Origin: an uncultured Cellvibrionales bacterium
Lineage (GTDB): Bacteria > Pseudomonadota > Gammaproteobacteria > Pseudomonadales > Porticoccaceae
DNA: 64,000 nt
Assembly (NCBI GenBank): GCA_913031645.1
Contig: CAJWFB010000003.1
Location: forward strand, 1 to 64,000
Direction: 5' to 3'
Within the stretch, counting starts at the first letter, position 1; every line of letters begins with the position of its first letter. Both the position numbers and the translations under genes were made by a program. The notes beneath the pieces were generated by a model. The model was not told the origin of the DNA, made no database searches, and saw nothing but the letters and a program-made list of their open reading frames with translations. Shown piece by piece: positions 55,220 through 62,891 of this stretch.

Positions 55220-55705
55220 GTGACAAGATCAACAACCATTTATGATTTCACTGTACCCACCAGCAATGGCCAAGAACAATCATTGGCTGACTATAAAGGC
55301 AAAGTAGTACTTATCGTGAATACCGCCAGTCAGTGTGGTTTTACGCCCCAGTATGAAGGTTTAGAGATACTGCACAACAACTATAGCGAACGGGGACTGG
55401 TAGTGGTAGCAATGCCGTGCAATCAATTTGGTGCGCAAGAGCCAGGCAACAATGATTCTATCCAAGAATTCTGCCAACTCAATTATGGACTTAGCTTTCC
55501 AGTGATGGGAAAAATTGACGTTAATGGCGCTGCGCAACACCCGCTTTATCGCTACCTGACTAAACAGGCCAAAGGGCTTATAACAGATAGTATTAAATGG
55601 AACTTTACCAAGTTTTTAGTTAATCGTGAGGGTCAGGTAATAGAGCGTTTTGCATCGGTCACTAAGCCCGATGCACTTGCCAAGCACATTGAAAAATTAC
55701 TGTAG
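55220..55705 (+). CDS. Glutathione peroxidase (cysteine type)
   Basis: Thiol peroxidase of the GPx/BtuE family reducing hydroperoxides. About 161 residues with the peroxidatic Cys39 in NTASQCGFTPQY (a cysteine, not selenocysteine), VVAMPCNQFGAQEPG holding the Gln and the second Cys, and IKWNFTKFLV with the active-site Trp and Asn. GTG 55220 is 8 nt after AAGGA; ATG 55211 in the same frame overlaps that ribosome-binding site. The stop abuts the stop of the convergent symporter gene in TAGCTA (55703-55708). Confidence 0.92.
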   Translation: MTRSTTIYDFTVPTSNGQEQSLADYKGKVVLIVNTASQCGFTPQYEGLEILHNNYSERGLVVVAMPCNQFGAQEPGNNDSIQEFCQLNYGLSFPVMGKIDVNGAAQHPLYRYLTKQAKGLITDSIKWNFTKFLVNREGQVIERFASVTKPDALAKHIEKLL

Positions 55706-57088
55706 CTAGTCTTTGTTACGCAACGCAGCAAAATAAATCTTCGCCGCTTGATTGACCTTTGGGGATAGATACAAAGCAGAAATCATCGTCGGTATGGCCA
55801 TCGTTGCATAGGTGGCCAGAATAAGGCCGTTAACGATATCCATTGAAACCACAGCACCCCCAAGCAGCAGTGCCAAATAGACCGGTGTATAATAATGCTG
55901 ACGATCAGAGCCGAGAAGAAATCCAGTGCATTTAGCGCCGTAGAACCACATAGTGACCATGGTGCTAAAGCTCAATAAACCCACCATGACTAATAATAGG
56001 TAAATTCCGGTGTTTGGGAACACTTGCTGGACCGCTCGAGCCGTCATGGTCACCCCTTCCACGCCCTCGGCACTCTGCCAGACCCCGGTCAGTAAAATAA
56101 TTAAGGCGGTGCAGGTACACACAACTAAGGTGTCTATCACTGGCCCAACCATGGCCACAATACCCTCTCTAATCGGTTCCTGCGTTTTAGCCGCACCATG
56201 GGCCATGGACTCCGTGCCAATGCCAGCCTCATTAGAGAAAGCGCCACGCCGCACACCAATCAAGATAACAGCACCTACAGAGCCTCCGGCTACCGCCTCG
56301 CCGGTGAAGGCATCAGTAACTATTAACAGTAAAGTGGCAGGAATATCCGCAGCAAAGGTATAGAGAACGGTACCTGTCATGTAAAGATACAAGAGCACCA
56401 TCGAAGGAACTAACTTCACGGTTATTCGCCCAATACGCTCAATACGTCCCGCTATTACTAGCCACACCAAAATGGCCACCGCCGAACTAGATATTAGATC
56501 AAAAGCAAAATGATTTTCGGCCGTCGCTATTCCAGAAGGGATTGCCACAACGTCGCGCAGAAGTTGAATAAATTGATTGGCTTGAAAAAGTGGCAGAGCG
56601 CCGATAGTGCACGCCAGTGCAAATACGACAGCTAAAGGGTACCAGCGTTTTCCCATACCTTCGGTGATCACATACATCGGACCACCTTGCACAGTCCCAT
56701 CAGCATCCTTTCCCCGATACATAACCGCCAGTGATGCAGTATAAAATTTGGTCGAAACGCCAACAATGGCAGTCACCCACATCCAAAACACTGCACCCGG
56801 ACCGCCCATACTAATCGCAATGGCGACACCGGCAATATTGCCCAAGCCAAGGGTGCCAGAAAGAGCCGTTGCTAGGGCTTGAGAATGAGGAATATGACCA
56901 GGGTCATTGGGGTCGCTGTACGTGCCACGTAAAAGATCAATCGCATGGCCAAAGTACCGATAGGGCCGGAACTGCGAGTAAACCATAAAGAATATACCAC
57001 CACCCACTAGCAAGACAACGAGTGGAGTACTCCACATTAGATCCGCCCATGCATTGAGAAAATCTTCTATTTGCTTCAGTGTTGGCAT
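55706..57088 (-). CDS. Sodium:alanine/glycine symporter (AGCS family, second copy)
   Basis: Na+-coupled amino-acid carrier, about 460 residues. The family signature SGTLGLGNIAGVAIAISMG and GPGAVFWMW is present, as is GVRRGAFSNEAGIGTESMAHG. It differs from the copy at 19636-21075 in the substrate-region motif (TESMAHG against TAPHAAA), so the substrate may differ. ATG 57088 is used; the frame continues eight codons to a TTG. It lies downstream of fur on the same strand with a short gap. Confidence 0.92.
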   Translation of the reverse strand: MPTLKQIEDFLNAWADLMWSTPLVVLLVGGGIFFMVYSQFRPYRYFGHAIDLLRGTYSDPNDPGHIPHSQALATALSGTLGLGNIAGVAIAISMGGPGAVFWMWVTAIVGVSTKFYTASLAVMYRGKDADGTVQGGPMYVITEGMGKRWYPLAVVFALACTIGALPLFQANQFIQLLRDVVAIPSGIATAENHFAFDLISSSAVAILVWLVIAGRIERIGRITVKLVPSMVLLYLYMTGTVLYTFAADIPATLLLIVTDAFTGEAVAGGSVGAVILIGVRRGAFSNEAGIGTESMAHGAAKTQEPIREGIVAMVGPVIDTLVVCTCTALIILLTGVWQSAEGVEGVTMTARAVQQVFPNTGIYLLLVMVGLLSFSTMVTMWFYGAKCTGFLLGSDRQHYYTPVYLALLLGGAVVSMDIVNGLILATYATMAIPTMISALYLSPKVNQAAKIYFAALRNKD

Positions 57089-57140
57089 AGGACCAGATTC
57101 AATTCCATTCAAAGAGTAGGAGTAGGCTGCTTTTAAATAG

Positions 57141-57545
57141 TTAGATTGGTTTTACATACAACACTAGGCTATGGCCAACAACCTTGTAACCATTGTCTTT
57201 GGCAATTTTTGCTTGAATCTTTTGAATTTCAGCATCTTGAAACTCAACGACCTTACCTGTCTCAGTACAAACCATATGATCATGGCCATCACCACGATCT
57301 AATTCATAGACCGCAGGACCGCTGTCAAAACTGTGTCGAGTAATAAGTCCAGCCGCTTCAAACTGAGTAAGAACTCGATAGACCGTCGCTATACCAACAT
57401 CTTCTTGAGCATCACGCAACGCTTGATAGATATCTTCCGCCGTCATATGCCATTCGGGTGTACTCTCCAAAATTTGCAATATCTTGATCCGCGGCAGAGT
57501 GACCTTGAGACCGGCCTTTTTTAGCTCCTGATCTTTCTGATTCAT
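57141..57545 (-). CDS. fur: Ferric uptake regulator Fur
   Basis: Fe2+-dependent repressor. The 134-residue protein has the winged-helix DNA-binding domain with GIATVYRVLTQFEAAGLI (about 51-68). Metal-binding residues in the typical positions are His33, Glu81, His88, His90, Glu101 and His125. The first CxxC of E. coli Fur reads CTET here, as in Pseudomonas Fur, which lacks the structural cysteine zinc site. ATG 57545 has GAAGAG upstream; ATG 57587 would add 14 unconserved residues. It is divergent from bamE, a conserved pairing. Confidence 0.95.
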   Translation of the reverse strand: MNQKDQELKKAGLKVTLPRIKILQILESTPEWHMTAEDIYQALRDAQEDVGIATVYRVLTQFEAAGLITRHSFDSGPAVYELDRGDGHDHMVCTETGKVVEFQDAEIQKIQAKIAKDNGYKVVGHSLVLYVKPI

Positions 57546-57614
57546 GGTTTGCTCTTCTTTATTTTTGAGTATCCGGTTATTATCCATGTTCTCGACTCTA
57601 ACTGGAACCCCACC

Positions 57615-57962
57615 ATGCGAATAATTCTTTTGAGCCTAGTATTTTTATCGCTCCTAACCTCTGGCTGCACTTGGGTGAAGTTTCCTGGCGTCCACAAAAT
57701 TGACATTCAGCAAGGCAATATTCTCGATCAAGAAATGATCGACAAATTGAAGATAGGCATGACTAAAGCTCAGGTGAAGTTCGTTCTGGGGACCCCTCTT
57801 GTTGCCGATACATTTAACCAAACACGCTGGGATTATCCATTCCGACGTCTCTCAGCGACCGGAGTTGAAACAAAAGAAGATGTTGTGGTCTATTTTGACG
57901 ACCAAGGGTTTTTAAAAGAAATTGCCGGCAATTACACATTGACCGAAACAGCGATCGAGTAG
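57615..57962 (+). CDS. bamE: Outer membrane assembly lipoprotein BamE
   Basis: Small lipoprotein of the BAM outer-membrane protein insertion machine. The 115-residue precursor has a lipobox ending LLTSGC (Cys18). The SmpA/OmlA domain has KIGMTKAQVKFVLGTPLVAD and WDYPFRR. The frame is open back to 57549 but ATG 57615 gives a proper lipoprotein signal. Divergent from fur. Confidence 0.95.
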   Translation: MRIILLSLVFLSLLTSGCTWVKFPGVHKIDIQQGNILDQEMIDKLKIGMTKAQVKFVLGTPLVADTFNQTRWDYPFRRLSATGVETKEDVVVYFDDQGFLKEIAGNYTLTETAIE

Positions 57963-58031
57963 CTGTTGGCGAAAAAAGGCCGCCATTCGAAGAGTCACTG
58001 AGCCAATAAACTAGCAGCGAAGGTAAGCCTT

Positions 58032-59282
58032 ATGAATACACCAAAACTTTCGCAATCTATCGAAACATCCAAATCAGCGACGCTTCAGCATCCTATCGCA
58101 GAGAAACTGCGACTCGTTAATTTAGACATTATTCGTGGCGTCGCCTTGCTTGGCATACTCGTCATGAATATCCAGTCATTCTCGATGATTTTTACGGCCT
58201 ACTCCAACCCTATGAGCTTCGGTGACTTTTCGGGATCAAACCAAACCATCTATTATTTCTCGCACCTCTTTGCCGATCAGAAATTTATGTCTATCTTCGC
58301 AGCGCTCTTCGGAGCGGGCATTATTCTGATGACATCCGGTTTAGAAGAAAAAGGTGTCGACCCAAAAAGGCTACATTACCGTCGAATGAGTATTTTGGCC
58401 GGCTTTGGCCTGATACACTTGTATCTACTGTGGTACGGCGACATCTTATTTGTCTATGCTGTCATGGGTATGATAGTTTTTAGTCTGCGCCATAAATCGC
58501 CTCGGTTTCTCCTTATTGGTGCATCCATAGCGGTGCTGATAACCGCCGCGATTATGTATCTCCTTTCAGTAGCAATGCCGTATATGAGTGAGTCCGATTT
58601 GCAAGAACTGATGACTGATTGGATGCCTACACAAGACGCTATGAATGCAGAAATCAGAGCCAATCAATCAAATTGGCTCGGCCAAATGGCCCATCGCCAC
58701 ACCATGGCTAATGCAATGTTGCTAAATTCGCTGTTCTATTGCCTGCGAGTCTTAGGGTTAATGATGGCAGGCATGGCTTTATTTAGAATAGGCTTTTTTT
58801 CTCATCGATTTAGTAATCGATCACTGCTGTTGCAGGGTTTGGCATGTTTTACTGTAGGTGGCATCCTAATTACCGCGCGCCTTGAGAGTAACATTGCCAA
58901 CGGGTTTCCAATCGAAAATATGCTTCCACAGGAAAACTACTGGGGAAGCTTACTACTGGCATACTCTTACCTCTGCTTATTAGTGATCTTTTGCCGCCTC
59001 AACATTTTTGACAAAACTAAACGCGCGCTATCCAATGTCGGACGAATGGCCTTAACCAATTATCTATCCCAGACTTTGATCTGTACATTTATTTTTTATG
59101 GCTGGGGACTTGGAAAATTTGGCACCTTTGATCGAACAGAGCAACTAGTTCTAGTCCTCGTAATATGGATAATTCAAATAATATTTTCTACGCTGTGGCT
59201 GGATCGCTTTAAGTTCGGCCCACTCGAATGGTTGTGGCGATCTATGACGTATGGAACTAGGCAACCCCTCAAACGACCTTAG
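58032..59282 (+). CDS. DUF418 domain-containing membrane protein
   Basis: A 416-residue polytopic protein (about 9-10 helices) of the YeiB/DUF418 family. The N-terminus has LRLVNLDIIRGVALLGILVMNIQ and the C-terminus the DUF418 part (NVGRMALTNYLSQTLICTFIF, then FGPLEWLWRSMTYG). Function is unknown; these proteins are distantly like acyltransferase-3 membrane enzymes. AAGG lies 8 nt before the ATG. Single gene, convergent with rnfH. Confidence 0.88.
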   Translation: MNTPKLSQSIETSKSATLQHPIAEKLRLVNLDIIRGVALLGILVMNIQSFSMIFTAYSNPMSFGDFSGSNQTIYYFSHLFADQKFMSIFAALFGAGIILMTSGLEEKGVDPKRLHYRRMSILAGFGLIHLYLLWYGDILFVYAVMGMIVFSLRHKSPRFLLIGASIAVLITAAIMYLLSVAMPYMSESDLQELMTDWMPTQDAMNAEIRANQSNWLGQMAHRHTMANAMLLNSLFYCLRVLGLMMAGMALFRIGFFSHRFSNRSLLLQGLACFTVGGILITARLESNIANGFPIENMLPQENYWGSLLLAYSYLCLLVIFCRLNIFDKTKRALSNVGRMALTNYLSQTLICTFIFYGWGLGKFGTFDRTEQLVLVLVIWIIQIIFSTLWLDRFKFGPLEWLWRSMTYGTRQPLKRP

Positions 59283-59292
59283 TAGAGTCACT

Positions 59293-59604
59293 CTAGAGCT
59301 CTGCCTGTCGCTTCCTTTTGGCTTCCTCCGCTCGGCGGCGGCGAATTTCTTTTGGGTCTAGGGTTAAGGGACGGTAAATCTCCACTCGGTCACCTTCTTG
59401 CAACGCATAGACATCCGCTTCAGCAAGACCTTTACTGCCCAGCACCTGAGAGAAGATACCCACTTTACTGATATCCAGCTCAGGAAATTTTTGTGGCAAA
59501 TCAGATTTATCGATGGCCTGTAAAGCGGTGGTGCCGGAAGACACTTTAAGTGAAATCAGAAATTGTCTATCAGGCAGCGCGTAGGCCACCTCCACATTAA
59601 TCAT
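59293..59604 (-). CDS. rnfH: RnfH family ubiquitin-like protein
   Basis: A 103-residue beta-grasp protein with MINVEVAYALPDRQF, VGIFSQVLG and the ending DRVEIYRPLTLDPKEIRRRRAE, the RnfH/UPF0125 signature. Function is unclear; it is named for rnf clusters but here pairs with ratA, about 48 kb from the rsx operon. ATG 59604 with GAGG 8 nt upstream is preferred to the longer frame (to 59667), which overlaps ratA. Confidence 0.92.
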   Translation of the reverse strand: MINVEVAYALPDRQFLISLKVSSGTTALQAIDKSDLPQKFPELDISKVGIFSQVLGSKGLAEADVYALQEGDRVEIYRPLTLDPKEIRRRRAEEAKRKRQAEL

Positions 59605-59614
59605 GGCGGCAGCC

Positions 59615-60058
59615 TCAGACACTACTTTTCCCATAGACTTTGTCCGCTCGGAGGCACAGAGAATCAACCAAATTATTAGCTACTCCAGCAAACAAATTAG
59701 AGGCGGCAAAACTCAAGCTTCTGCTACTGAAATCAAATTCCATATCAAGCTCGACCTTGCAGGCTTTTTCAGTCAATGCCGTAAAGACCCAGTCACCGCG
59801 AAAGGTTTTGAAAGGTCCATCTTCCAATGTCATTTTTATCTGCGAGGGCGCCTGCAAGTGATTGCGTGTCATTAGGCTCAGACTTACTCCGGCCTTTTTT
59901 AAATCTAAGCGTGCAAGCATCGTCAGGTCAGAGTGTTCAAACACTTCTACGCCGTAGCACCCATCCATAAAAGAGGGGTAATTAGACACGTCATTGACCA
60001 AATCAAACATTGCCTGAGCAGAATGCATAACCAGTGCGGAACGCTTTATCTCGGTCAA
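59615..60058 (-). CDS. ratA: RatA-type START/polyketide-cyclase-domain protein
   Basis: A 147-residue single-domain protein of the RatA/Coq10 family. E. coli RatA was reported to inhibit 70S ribosome formation; homologues bind ubiquinone-like lipids. The family start (EIKRSALV) and the YPSFMDGCYGVEV segment are present. The only start keeping the conserved N-terminus is TTG 60058; the next ATG, ten codons in, would remove it. It is 10 bp upstream of rnfH, and smpB lies nearby on the opposite strand, the usual grouping. Confidence 0.9.
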   Translation of the reverse strand: MTEIKRSALVMHSAQAMFDLVNDVSNYPSFMDGCYGVEVFEHSDLTMLARLDLKKAGVSLSLMTRNHLQAPSQIKMTLEDGPFKTFRGDWVFTALTEKACKVELDMEFDFSSRSLSFAASNLFAGVANNLVDSLCLRADKVYGKSSV

Positions 60059-60071
60059 GAGTGATTACCTA

Positions 60072-61445
60072 TCATGCAAAAAATTTGTCATACACACCCA
60101 TTATAAACACCAGCGCAATCGCAAAGGGAGCAATGTACTTAATGGTCAGTTCCCACACTTGCATGACTCTTGCTGAGGTGCCCTGCATCTCAAAATCAAT
60201 TACATCGCGCTTGATAATGTAGCCAACAAAGAGCGTAATCAGCAGTCCACTAATCGGCAACATAATGTTGGCGGTGAGAAAATCAAGAAAATCGAAGAAG
60301 GTGAAACCGGCAACTTTATACTCCGCCCATATGTTAAACGAAAAGACGCTACCCAAACCCAGTATCCAGGCGGTACCGGCAATGATCAAATTCGCTTTGG
60401 CTCGGCCAATATGTTTTGCCTCCATCAACCAAGCAACGCAGGGTTCAAGTAGCGAAATTGCTGAACTCCAGGCTGCAATAGATACTAAAACAAAGAACAC
60501 AGCACCAATCAGCAGTCCACCGGGCATACTACCAAACGCGACCGGCAAACTAATAAACATCAATCCCGGCCCAGCACTGGGCTCAATGCCCGATGTCGCA
60601 AACACAATAGAAAAGATAATTAATCCAGAAATTATCGCTACTGAACTATCAAAAAATGCCACGATAAGAATCGTTTTGCCGATATTCGCATTCTGCGGCA
60701 TGTAGGCACCATATGCCATGATCGCACCCATACCAATACTCAGTGTAAAGAACGCCTGGCCCATGGCTTCAAGTACACCACGCCATGTCAAGGCCTCTAA
60801 ATCGAAGCTAAACAAAAAATTAACTGCGGCAGAAAAATTGCCTTTAAATATTGCAAAACCCAGCAACATCAACAACATAATAAAGAGCAGCGGCATTAAC
60901 GTTTCTACCGCAATGCCAAGGCCTTTTTTGACGCCACCCACCACCACCGCAACACAGAGGCCCATAAAGATGGATTGCCAAAAAATAAGTCGACCCGGAT
61001 CAGATAAAAGAGTACTAAATGCAGCGGCGGCAGACTCACCATTAATACCCTGCAGCTCGCCAGAGGATATTAAAAATATATAGTCCAGTGCCCAGCCAGC
61101 AATAACTGCATAGAACGATAGAATCAGTAATCCGGCAAGAACGCCAATCCAGCCAACACTCCGCCACAGTGAGTTGGCATTGCTATGGGCAACAACTTCA
61201 TTCATCGAGTTGATCGGGCTTTGACGACCATTGCGACCAATCAACACTTCGGACATCATCACCGGCACGCCAATCAATAAAATGCAGCCAAGGTAAATCA
61301 GTACAAAGGCACCGCCACCATTACTCCCAGCCACATAGGGAAATTTCCACATGTTACCCAGCCCCACTGCCGAGCCGGTGGCGGCCATAATAAATGTCCA
61401 TCGACTGGTCCAGGTGCCATGCATTCCTTTTTGTTGCAGTGCCAT
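60072..61445 (-). CDS. Sodium-dependent neurotransmitter-transporter (NSS/SNF) family protein
   Basis: Na+-coupled amino-acid transporter with the LeuT fold; 457 residues, about 11-12 helices. The first helix has the unwound Na+/substrate site AATGSAVGLGNMWKFPYVAG with SNGGGAF after it. Substrate is unknown; bacterial members often carry tryptophan, tyrosine or leucine. GGAGAG lies 6 nt before the ATG. It sits upstream of ratA-rnfH on the same strand with a 13-bp gap, so read-through is likely. Confidence 0.92.
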   Translation of the reverse strand: MALQQKGMHGTWTSRWTFIMAATGSAVGLGNMWKFPYVAGSNGGGAFVLIYLGCILLIGVPVMMSEVLIGRNGRQSPINSMNEVVAHSNANSLWRSVGWIGVLAGLLILSFYAVIAGWALDYIFLISSGELQGINGESAAAAFSTLLSDPGRLIFWQSIFMGLCVAVVVGGVKKGLGIAVETLMPLLFIMLLMLLGFAIFKGNFSAAVNFLFSFDLEALTWRGVLEAMGQAFFTLSIGMGAIMAYGAYMPQNANIGKTILIVAFFDSSVAIISGLIIFSIVFATSGIEPSAGPGLMFISLPVAFGSMPGGLLIGAVFFVLVSIAAWSSAISLLEPCVAWLMEAKHIGRAKANLIIAGTAWILGLGSVFSFNIWAEYKVAGFTFFDFLDFLTANIMLPISGLLITLFVGYIIKRDVIDFEMQGTSARVMQVWELTIKYIAPFAIALVFIMGVYDKFFA

Positions 61446-61545
61446 ACAATACTCTCCGATAATTCAGATCAAATTGTACTCATTCAAAGACTAACTACCT
61501 AATAAATGGCCAATGTATTTAGATTACTTACGCAATTAGCAATAA

Positions 61546-61576
61546 TTGATGAAAAACATGCAGTGCCACGTATAAT
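61546..61576 (+). promoter_or_regulatory. Candidate promoter for smpB
   Basis: TTGATG (61546-61551) and a perfect TATAAT (61571-61576) with a 19-bp spacer. The -10 ends only 6 nt before the smpB ATG, so the predicted transcription start falls on or next to the start codon. No Shine-Dalgarno precedes the ATG. Confidence 0.45.
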
Positions 61577-61582
61577 CACGGC

Positions 61583-62056
61583 ATGACGAAGAAAAAGCCA
61601 AAGCAGCCCTCAAACACCATTGCGCTAAACAAAAAGGTCAAGCATGACTACTTTATCGAAGAGACATTCGAGGCAGGCTTGGTGCTGCTTGGCTGGGAAG
61701 TCAAGAGCCTGCGCGAAAGCAAAGTTAATCTCACCGACACCTACGTATTTGTTCGCGATGGCGAAGCCTGGCTAATTGGCACTAACATCACACCACTATT
61801 GTCAGCCTCAACTCACTTCGTGACTGATGCAAAGCGGACACGCAAATTACTGCTCAATCATCGCGAGTTACAAAAGCTTGAAGAAGGTGTAAATCAAAAA
61901 GGCCATACCGCGGTATGTACCGCCCTGTACTGGAAAAATCACCTGATTAAATGTGAGATCGCACTGGCTAAAGGCAAGGCCAGCTATGATAAGCGCATGG
62001 ATGACAAAGAACGTGACTGGAATCGTCAAAAGCAGCGCCTAATGCGTCATTCTTGA
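61583..62056 (+). CDS. smpB: SsrA-binding protein SmpB
   Basis: Partner of tmRNA in trans-translation. The 157-residue protein has [36 protein letters not shown] and the basic C-terminal tail [20 protein letters not shown] that enters the ribosome. The tmRNA gene itself is not found downstream. Its promoter geometry suggests a very short or absent leader. Confidence 0.98.
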   Translation: MTKKKPKQPSNTIALNKKVKHDYFIEETFEAGLVLLGWEVKSLRESKVNLTDTYVFVRDGEAWLIGTNITPLLSASTHFVTDAKRTRKLLLNHRELQKLEEGVNQKGHTAVCTALYWKNHLIKCEIALAKGKASYDKRMDDKERDWNRQKQRLMRHS

Positions 62057-62110
62057 TTTCTGACGATTGCAGAGTTTGCTCATCCCACGGAACTGTTAAG
62101 TACGCTTATC

Positions 62111-62126
62111 AAAGGATATTACCATC
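62111..62126 (+). promoter_or_regulatory. Strong ribosome-binding site followed by ATC, alternative cysZ start
   Basis: AAAGGA (62111-62116) is followed after 7 nt by ATC (62124-62126), in frame with cysZ and downstream of an in-frame TAA at 62097. No ATG, GTG or TTG occurs in this frame between that stop and ATG 62175. The extra 17 codons would include GGPSLMLEGL, which resembles the conserved GPQYLREGL start of CysZ. Confidence 0.4.
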
Positions 62127-62174
62127 AACAACCAACCAACCATAATCAATGCAGTCACCGGCGGCCCCTCACTT

Positions 62175-62891
62175 ATGCTTGAGGGTTTGAGAAAGCTCGG
62201 GCGGAGAGATATTCGTTGGCTGGTTCTGACTCCGTTGCTGATTAATTTTATCCTGTTTGCCCTGGCCACCAGTTTTGCTGCCAGTTGGCTACAAAACTGG
62301 ATTACCGCCATCACTACTTCAGTACCTGACTGGTTGCAGTGGCTCGTATGGGCTATTTGGTTTCTGTTTGCGATCTTGGCGCTCGCTATTTACGCTTTTA
62401 CCTTCACTATTTTAGCTAACCTTATTGGGTCTCCCTTTTATGGGGTGATTGCTCAAAGGGTGATTGCCGCAGAAATCGCTGTCGACCAAAGTAATATATT
62501 AACTGAGAGTGGATTACTTAGTGGAGCATGGAATAGCCTGGTTCGAGAACTTCAGTTAATTGGCTATTTTCTGCCAAGAACAGTAGCTGTTGGAATAGTA
62601 GCTATGATGATGAGTTTCATCCCGGTGGTAAATTTGCTTGCACCAATCATTGCAGGTAGCTGGGCCGCTTGGTGCTTGTGTCTGCAGTATTTAGACTATG
62701 CCGCAGATAGCCAGGGCGTCACATTTTTAGCGCTGCGCAAAAAGGTCAGTGACAATCGGTTAAATTCAATGGGATTCGGTTTGACCGCATTGCTGGCCTC
62801 GGCCATTCCGTTGGTAAATCTGGTGATGTTACCGGCATCGGTAGTTGCCGGCAGCCTACTGTGGTGCCGACAACATCGTGATATAGACTAA
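62175..62891 (+). CDS. cysZ: CysZ-like sulfate transporter (EI24 domain)
   Basis: Inner-membrane protein of the CysZ/EI24 family, which mediates sulfate uptake for cysteine synthesis in E. coli. From ATG 62175 it is 238 residues with several helices, including FTFTILANLIGSPFYGVIAQ, ELQLIGYFLPRT and FIPVVNLLAP. The family N-terminus suggests translation may begin about 17 codons earlier at a non-ATG codon (see 62111-62126). It could supply sulfur to the two serine acetyltransferase pathways, but lies about 18 kb away. The stop overlaps the rhlB end by a few bases (convergent). Confidence 0.85.
   Translation: MLEGLRKLGRRDIRWLVLTPLLINFILFALATSFAASWLQNWITAITTSVPDWLQWLVWAIWFLFAILALAIYAFTFTILANLIGSPFYGVIAQRVIAAEIAVDQSNILTESGLLSGAWNSLVRELQLIGYFLPRTVAVGIVAMMMSFIPVVNLLAPIIAGSWAAWCLCLQYLDYAADSQGVTFLALRKKVSDNRLNSMGFGLTALLASAIPLVNLVMLPASVVAGSLLWCRQHRDID

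Noticed and set aside
57546..57614. Fur box in the fur-bamE spacer
   Set aside because: An ATAATAACCGGATACT stretch is only a weak partial match to the 19-bp consensus.
60265..60705. 146-codon plus-strand ORF inside the NSS transporter gene
   Set aside because: Shadow of a strongly conserved membrane protein; composition is that of an antisense frame.
62057..62174. tmRNA gene downstream of smpB
   Set aside because: The spacer is too short and shows no tRNA-like acceptor ends or tag reading frame.
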